From Actinomycetota bacterium (GTDB lineage: Bacteria; Actinomycetota; Acidimicrobiia; Acidimicrobiales; Ilumatobacteraceae), in the NCBI GenBank assembly GCA_005805045.1, contig SYNW01000013.1, forward strand, positions 1 to 18,446: a stretch of 18,446 nt of DNA, given 5' to 3'. Position 1 is the first letter of the stretch, and each line of letters opens with the position of its first letter. The position numbers and the translations under genes are program-made. A model generated the notes under the pieces. That model was not told the origin of the DNA, searched no databases, and saw only the letters and a list, made by a program, of their open reading frames with translations. This document shows, one piece after another, positions 14,827 through 18,446 of the stretch.

Positions 14827-14832
14827 ACGGTA
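14827..14832 (-). promoter_or_regulatory. -10 box (TACCGT) of a probable leaderless moeA promoter
   Basis: On the - strand TACCGT (TANNNT) is followed by seven bases and then the GTG start of moeA. No ribosome binding site is visible in those seven bases. No recognisable -35 element is seen at 16-18 bases upstream. Confidence 0.4.
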
Positions 14833-14892
14833 TCGCCACAGAACTTGTGGCAGGCTAAACCGCCTCGCAGGCTGCGTACGATTAACGCCAAG

Positions 14893-15471
14893 ATGCCCGC
14901 CAATATCAATACCTACCAATCGCTGTCGTCGTCGGGGCACGGTGCGACGTGGCAAGCGGTCAACCCTGCCGAGCAGTCGCATCAAAGCACCGTCAAATTG
15001 CGCTGGGAGAACGAAGGTTGGACAGCCGAAGGATCCCTCGGCCTCGACAACGCTCAATTTGTGTTGCGACTTTCAGCGGGCTGGGTGGTGCAGCAATGCC
15101 TATTGTTTCGTGACCTCGACGAGCCAGATCTTTGGCTCGGCACCGACAGTCACGGTCGCTGGGGTGAAGTCAACGGCGCCCATCGCACCGAGTTGGATGG
15201 CTGCACCGACCTCGATTTCGCCGGCACGCCGTTCACAAATTGCATTCCGATTCGGCGACTACCACTGCTCGTTGGCCACAGCGCAACAATCAGCGTCGCG
15301 GTTATCAACGCTGAAACTCTTGGCATCACAAAACAAACTCAGCAATACACGAAAGTCGCGCCAGACACTTGGCGCTATTTCAGCATCGCTTCAAACTGTG
15401 AAGTCGAAGCCGCCGTCGACGCTTTCGGGTTTATTCTCGACGAACCGAATAGATTTCAACGCATCGCCTAA
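14893..15471 (+). CDS. Putative glycolipid-binding domain protein
   Basis: Protein of 192 residues that matches the putative glycolipid-binding family (Glycolipid_bind, formerly DUF1089) by its central signature LDGCTDLDFAGTPFTN (101-116), followed by IPIRRLPLLVGHSATISVAVIN, the typical arginine pair and beta-strand, and the late QQYT element. Earlier, HGRWGEVNG corresponds to the family's GxW turn. The fold is a beta-sandwich related to lipoprotein-binding domains, and the function is not established. The frame is open from 14821, but an ATG there would overlap the moeA promoter. The ATG at 14893 places the domain near the N-terminus and is preceded by TACGAT, a possible -10. It has no signal peptide. 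It is divergent from moeA and converges on the serine hydrolase with an 18-base gap. Confidence 0.75.
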   Translation: MPANINTYQSLSSSGHGATWQAVNPAEQSHQSTVKLRWENEGWTAEGSLGLDNAQFVLRLSAGWVVQQCLLFRDLDEPDLWLGTDSHGRWGEVNGAHRTELDGCTDLDFAGTPFTNCIPIRRLPLLVGHSATISVAVINAETLGITKQTQQYTKVAPDTWRYFSIASNCEVEAAVDAFGFILDEPNRFQRIA

Positions 15472-15489
15472 TTTTTGTGCAAGATCGCG

Positions 15490-16728
15490 CTAGTCGGTGA
15501 CTGCGGCGTAGACCAGCGAACGCAAATATTGGCGAATCGGATATGTGCTCGACGGAATCAACTGCGTGAAAAACATTGCGCTGATCTCGTTCACGGGGTC
15601 TACCCAAAACGCGGTGCTGGCCATGCCACCCCAACTGAATGTGCCGTTAGGGCAAGCCACGCGAGTTTTGGCTTGATCAACGACAACTCCGAAGCCGAGA
15701 CCAAAGCCGAGTCCGTCATAGAAAATTTCTTCACCGAGTGGTCGGCCAAATGTTGAAATGTCGGCGTTATTCGGCAGATGGTTCGTCACCATCATTTCGA
15801 AAGTACGCGAAGAAAGAAGTTGCACATTGCCCGACTTGCCTCGACCCTCGAGCATGCGGATGAACTTGAAATAGTCGCTGGCAGTCGAGACTAAGCCACC
15901 ACCACCCGACAGAAACACTGGCTTTTTGAAACTGCTATTGCCGAAACTATCGAGTTTTGTCTTTCTGTGTGTTGCCTCGTCGTAACGGTAGAGCGATGCG
16001 ACTCGGTCGTTCTTGTCATTCGACACCCAGAACGCGGTGTCGTGCATTTCGAGTGGGTGAAAAATGTTTTTGTCGAAAAATTCGTCGAGAGGCATCTTGC
16101 CAACAACTTCAACTACTCGACCAACAATGTCGGTGGCAACGCTATAGTTCCAGCTTGAACCTGGCTGGAACAACAACGGCAACGCCGCATATTTGTCGCA
16201 GACGACTTCGAGCGAATCTTTATATGCCACGCCCGCTTCAAAACCAGCACGACGATACATGTCGTCTACGACATCTGAGTACATAAATCCATATGTCATG
16301 CCTGCCGTGTGGCTCAACAAGTGCCAAATGCGAATTGGCTCAGTTAGAGCATTCGTCATCGGCTTTAGAACCGTGCCCGTATTCCAAACTCGTGTTTCAC
16401 CAAATGACGGAATGAACTCGCTGACTGGGTCTGTGAGTTGCAACAAACCACGCTCAACCAACATCATCAACGCGATCGAAGTTATTGGTTTGGTCATCGA
16501 ATAAATGCGATAGATCGTGTCGTCGGTGATCGGCGCGCCAGTTTCAGAATCTTTGTGACCATACATACCAAAGTGCGCGACCTTACCGTGTCGCGCAACG
16601 GCTACCGAATAGCCGGCCAAGCGACCTTCGTCTACATAGCGATTGAAGTGTTCGTCGATTTTTTTCAGTCGCGTCGAGTCAAGACCGACCTCTTTGGCAT
16701 CCACGGTCGCTTCAAAATTCTTAGACAC
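15490..16728 (-). CDS. Beta-lactamase/class C-like serine hydrolase (family VIII esterase type)
   Basis: Serine hydrolase of 412 residues with the penicillin-binding/class C beta-lactamase fold. Motifs: SMTK (77-80) with the nucleophile Ser77 and Lys80; HLLSHTAGMTYGF (136-148); Tyr195 of WNYSVATD as the YxN-like base; SGGGGLVSTASDYFKF (274-289); and WGG (366-368) in place of the KTG triad. YSV and WGG are typical of EstB-type esterases rather than true beta-lactamases. There is no signal peptide, so it is probably cytoplasmic, which also argues against a role in antibiotic resistance. The GTG start at 16728 has AGGTAGGT just upstream and lies 16 bases after galU, so the two are probably co-transcribed. 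Confidence 0.9.
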   Translation of the reverse strand: MSKNFEATVDAKEVGLDSTRLKKIDEHFNRYVDEGRLAGYSVAVARHGKVAHFGMYGHKDSETGAPITDDTIYRIYSMTKPITSIALMMLVERGLLQLTDPVSEFIPSFGETRVWNTGTVLKPMTNALTEPIRIWHLLSHTAGMTYGFMYSDVVDDMYRRAGFEAGVAYKDSLEVVCDKYAALPLLFQPGSSWNYSVATDIVGRVVEVVGKMPLDEFFDKNIFHPLEMHDTAFWVSNDKNDRVASLYRYDEATHRKTKLDSFGNSSFKKPVFLSGGGGLVSTASDYFKFIRMLEGRGKSGNVQLLSSRTFEMMVTNHLPNNADISTFGRPLGEEIFYDGLGFGLGFGVVVDQAKTRVACPNGTFSWGGMASTAFWVDPVNEISAMFFTQLIPSSTYPIRQYLRSLVYAAVTD

Positions 16729-16744
16729 AGCGACCTACCTTAAT

Positions 16745-17554
16745 CTATTTGTTGAATTTTTCTTTAAGCCAAGAGTTCAATTGCTGGCCAATATCTTTGC
16801 GCTCAAGGGCGATCTCAATGACTGCGCGCAAAAGCCCGATCGGCGTGCCAATGTCGTATCGAGTTATTTCGCTGACAACACCCAACAAGGCGCGCTCATT
16901 TGCCAACATTTCCAGCGCATCGGTCAACTGCAGTTCGCCGTTCGCACTGGGTTTGATTTGTCCAAGCTTGTCGAAAACTTTTGGCGACAACACATAACGA
17001 CCGATGATCACGATGTCGCTGACCACATCTGCTGGTTTTGGTTTTTCAACAACTTGCAAAATTTCGACTGTATCTTCTGTTTCACCTTTGCAACCGGCGA
17101 CTTTGACATTGCCGTAACTTGAGAGTTCAGCAGCCGCAACTTGTTTTAATCCAATGCTGCTTTTGCCAGATTTTTCATAGAGCGACACAAGTTGTTTCGT
17201 CAGCGACGCATCGCCCATTATTTCGTCTGGCAACATCACCACGAACGCCTCGTCGCCCACCGCTTGTCGCGCACAACTCACGGCATGACCCAAACCCAAA
17301 GGCGAATCCTGGTACACGACACTGACCGCAACTTTCTCGGTGCTGGCTGCCGAGGCATAGCTCTCGATCGACGGTTTGGCTCGACTGGTGACGATCACGA
17401 CACGCGTGCAACCCGCCTGCACCGCCTCATCGATCACGAACTGCAGCGCCGGGGTGTCGTATATAGGTAGCAATTCTTTGGGTGTGGCGCGGGTCGCGGG
17501 CAAGAAGCGTGTGCCCATTCCGGCCGCGGGAACAACAGCAGTGCGCACAGCCAC
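16745..17554 (-). CDS. galU: UTP--glucose-1-phosphate uridylyltransferase GalU
   Basis: GalU makes UDP-glucose from UTP and glucose 1-phosphate for cell-envelope polysaccharides and glycolipids. At 269 residues it is somewhat shorter than the common ~290-300, mainly through a reduced C-terminus and loops. Motifs: nucleotide-binding PAAGMGTRFLPAT (9-21), PKELLPIYDTPALQFVI (25-41), GLGHAV (87-92), MLPDEIMG with the metal-binding aspartate (107-114), VEKP (169-172) and NGELQLTDA (205-213). The GTG at 17554 gives the canonical N-terminus. The upstream sequence TAGGATGATTGT can be read as a -10 box six bases before the start (leaderless) or as an AGGA ribosome binding site seven bases away. It is divergent from the FmdB-like gene with only 26 bases between starts. 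Confidence 0.95.
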   Translation of the reverse strand: MAVRTAVVPAAGMGTRFLPATRATPKELLPIYDTPALQFVIDEAVQAGCTRVVIVTSRAKPSIESYASAASTEKVAVSVVYQDSPLGLGHAVSCARQAVGDEAFVVMLPDEIMGDASLTKQLVSLYEKSGKSSIGLKQVAAAELSSYGNVKVAGCKGETEDTVEILQVVEKPKPADVVSDIVIIGRYVLSPKVFDKLGQIKPSANGELQLTDALEMLANERALLGVVSEITRYDIGTPIGLLRAVIEIALERKDIGQQLNSWLKEKFNK

Positions 17555-17560
17555 ACAATC

Positions 17561-17570
17561 ATCCTAGAAT
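17561..17570. promoter_or_regulatory. Overlapping divergent -10 boxes for galU (-) and the FmdB-like gene (+)
   Basis: The decamer ATCCTAGAAT contains TAGAAT on the + strand (17565-17570) and TAGGAT on the - strand (17566-17561); both fit TANNNT and they share two base pairs. The distances to the start codons are ten bases for the FmdB-like gene and six for galU, so both mRNAs would have little or no leader. Any -35 contact would lie inside the opposite coding region. Confidence 0.45.
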
Positions 17571-17580
17571 CAAAAGCCCT

Positions 17581-17967
17581 ATGCCGACTTATGTTTACAA
17601 GTTCATTGACTCGGGAGAGACCATCGAGATCTATCAGGCATTTAGCGATGATGCGCTGACCGAAGCGCCGCATCCAACAGACGGCAAGTCGCGCCCAGTG
17701 AAAAAAGTGTTTACGCCGGTTGGCGTCACTTTCAAGGGCGGAGGCTTCTACAAGACCGATAGTGCAGCCTCGGGCAAGACCGCCACTTCAGGCTCATCAA
17801 CGGGCAAGCCGAGTGATTCCGCAGGCACCACGAGTTCGACAACGGCCGCAGGTTCAGACTCAAGCACCAGTTCAGGCACGACCAGCACGACTGGCTCGAC
17901 TGGTTCGAGCGATACGGTATCACCGACAAAAACTGAGACGAAACCCGCGCCAGCCACTAATTCGTAG
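17581..17967 (+). CDS. FmdB-like protein without zinc-ribbon cysteines, Ser/Thr-rich tail
   Basis: A 128-residue protein whose first ~57 residues align with the FmdB/CxxC zinc-ribbon family: MPTYVYKF at the start, QAFSDDALTEAP, VKKVFTPVGVTFKGGGFYKTD at the end of the domain. All four metal-binding cysteines expected in the two CxxC pairs are absent: the first pair reads FIDS and the second region reads APHPTDG. It cannot bind zinc in the usual way. Residues 58-128 are low complexity (Ser, Thr, Gly, Ala, with Lys/Pro near the end) and probably disordered. The ATG at 17581 is chosen because it gives the canonical N-terminus; the frame is open further upstream into galU. The next gene follows after 22 bases, as often seen in Actinobacteria. 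Function unknown. Confidence 0.82.
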   Translation: MPTYVYKFIDSGETIEIYQAFSDDALTEAPHPTDGKSRPVKKVFTPVGVTFKGGGFYKTDSAASGKTATSGSSTGKPSDSAGTTSSTTAAGSDSSTSSGTTSTTGSTGSSDTVSPTKTETKPAPATNS

Positions 17968-17989
17968 TCGGTACACATGGCATTCAGCC

Positions 17990-18406
17990 ATGAAAACAAA
18001 ACTTCTCGAGTCTTGGTACGAACTTTGTCGTGACGCCGCACGACAGCGAATTGTCGTCATTTCAATTTCCGTCATCTGTGCTCTTCTCTTTCTGGTTTCC
18101 GCGGTGTCATTTCACGAAAACGATGTCACGACTAGCGACCAGCAAAGTGCAAGTCGCCACGAAATACCTTTTGGGTTTCGCGCGGTGGCGATGCAAAGCG
18201 CAGGGCCACTGCCAGAAATTCACGCAGGCGACTATGTCGATGTGATCATTGATTCGGCGATCTCTCTTGAGCGAGTTCTGGTTTTTGACGTGATTGATCT
18301 GCCAAATCGGCAGACAACTGTCGTCTTGGCGGTGCCGATGACTGAAGTGGCAATGGTCGCCAATGCCGCCTCGCTCGGCGTGGTCAGCCTCGTGTTGGTC
18401 GGCTAA
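17990..18406 (+). CDS. CpaB/RcpC-like membrane-anchored protein
   Basis: A 138-residue protein with a basic N-terminus, one membrane helix (IVVISISVICALLFLVSAVSF, about 21-41) and an extracytoplasmic C-terminal part. The latter resembles the C-terminal domain of the Flp pilus assembly proteins CpaB/RcpC: AVAMQSAGPLPEIHAGDYVDVIID (65-88), a central strand, and VLAVPMTEVAMVANAASLGVVSLVLVG at the end. A complete SAF domain is not apparent. Small proteins like this are commonly encoded beside fmdB in Actinobacteria with no pilus genes nearby, so a pilus role is doubtful. The ATG at 17990 is chosen because the frame upstream runs through the low-complexity tail of the previous gene. No ribosome binding site is evident. 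Confidence 0.75.
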   Translation: MKTKLLESWYELCRDAARQRIVVISISVICALLFLVSAVSFHENDVTTSDQQSASRHEIPFGFRAVAMQSAGPLPEIHAGDYVDVIIDSAISLERVLVFDVIDLPNRQTTVVLAVPMTEVAMVANAASLGVVSLVLVG

Positions 18407-18446
18407 AAATCAATTAGCGAAAGTTCGTGGCGACGAGCAACAAAAT
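18403..18446 (-). CDS. Possible 3' end of an unidentified gene (truncated by window edge)
   Basis: On the - strand a frame is open from the window edge and ends in TAG at 18405-18403; the last residues would read FVARRHELSLIDF. The stop overlaps that of the CpaB/RcpC-like gene in the tetranucleotide CTAA, the same arrangement as the two convergent genes at 8466-8469. Only 13 residues are visible, so the product cannot be identified, and another - strand frame (ending at TAA near 18414) is also open. Confidence 0.3.
   Translation of the reverse strand, partial: FVARRHELSLIDF

Noticed and set aside
14820..14909. Thirty-codon upstream extension of moeA
   Set aside because: The extra residues are absent from the family, overlap the divergent gene's start region, and a GTG with a correctly placed -10 box lies at the family start.
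15490..16728. Antibiotic-resistance beta-lactamase
   Set aside because: No signal peptide and WGG in place of KTG point to an intracellular esterase-like hydrolase.
1..18446. CRISPR array, insertion sequence, prophage, toxin-antitoxin pair or defence island
   Set aside because: No regular direct repeats, transposase, integrase or known defence motifs were seen; the lone XRE protein has no toxin partner beside it.

Overview
This window looks like chromosomal DNA of an actinobacterium of moderate GC, most likely an acidimicrobial lineage (Ilumatobacter-like aquatic groups are the closest fit). That assignment is an inference from gene content and order: DUF501 next to a Ppx/GppA phosphatase, galU/moeA/rimJ and a three-helix membrane protein in one neighbourhood, an FmdB-like gene next to a CpaB/RcpC-like gene, and several start codons that appear leaderless. 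I see no insertion sequence, phage gene, CRISPR array, plasmid function or defence system. Gene density is high, no gap exceeds 300 bases, and the longest is about 256 bases (3892-4147).

Left part (1-3.2 kb, + strand): a compact, overlapping set for maturation of a molybdenum hydroxylase of the CO dehydrogenase/xanthine dehydrogenase class. It holds a CoxD-type MoxR ATPase cut by the window edge, a CoxE-type VWA protein, and XdhC split into two ORFs. The enzyme subunits (CoxL/M/S type) are not here and may lie to the left. Next (3.2-7.1 kb) come a secreted NlpC/P60 hydrolase on the - strand behind a possible c-di-AMP riboswitch, and a + strand run: XRE regulator, MocA-like molybdopterin nucleotidyltransferase, DUF501, Ppx/GppA, RimJ-like acetyltransferase.

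Middle (7.1-14.8 kb): an enoyl-CoA-hydratase-fold protein lacking both classical catalytic glutamates (-), an unrecognised 205-aa protein (+), and a long - strand series read right to left: moeA, a 26-codon small ORF, moaA, moaC, a three-TM protein, tRNA-Ala(CGC), acyl-CoA synthetase, adenosine-kinase-like PfkB kinase. Right part (14.8-18.4 kb): a glycolipid-binding-domain protein (+), galU followed by a serine hydrolase (-), and an FmdB-like protein without cysteines followed by a CpaB/RcpC-like membrane protein (+). The last 44 bases probably hold the 3' end of another - strand gene.

Two themes connect the genes. First, molybdenum cofactor: moaA and moaC make the early pterin, moeA inserts Mo, the MocA-like enzyme would add the nucleotide, and XdhC, CoxD and CoxE would mature the apo-enzyme. 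Second, a possible cell-division link: in other Actinobacteria a MoeA/gephyrin-like protein (Glp) pairs with a membrane receptor (GlpR/SepX) encoded beside galU and rimJ. Here galU, moeA, rimJ and a protein of the same apparent topology all occur, spread over 11 kb. The most interesting leads are that possible Glp/GlpR module, the small ORF interlocked between moeA and moaA, the cysteine-less FmdB protein, the riboswitch-like NlpC leader and the split XdhC.
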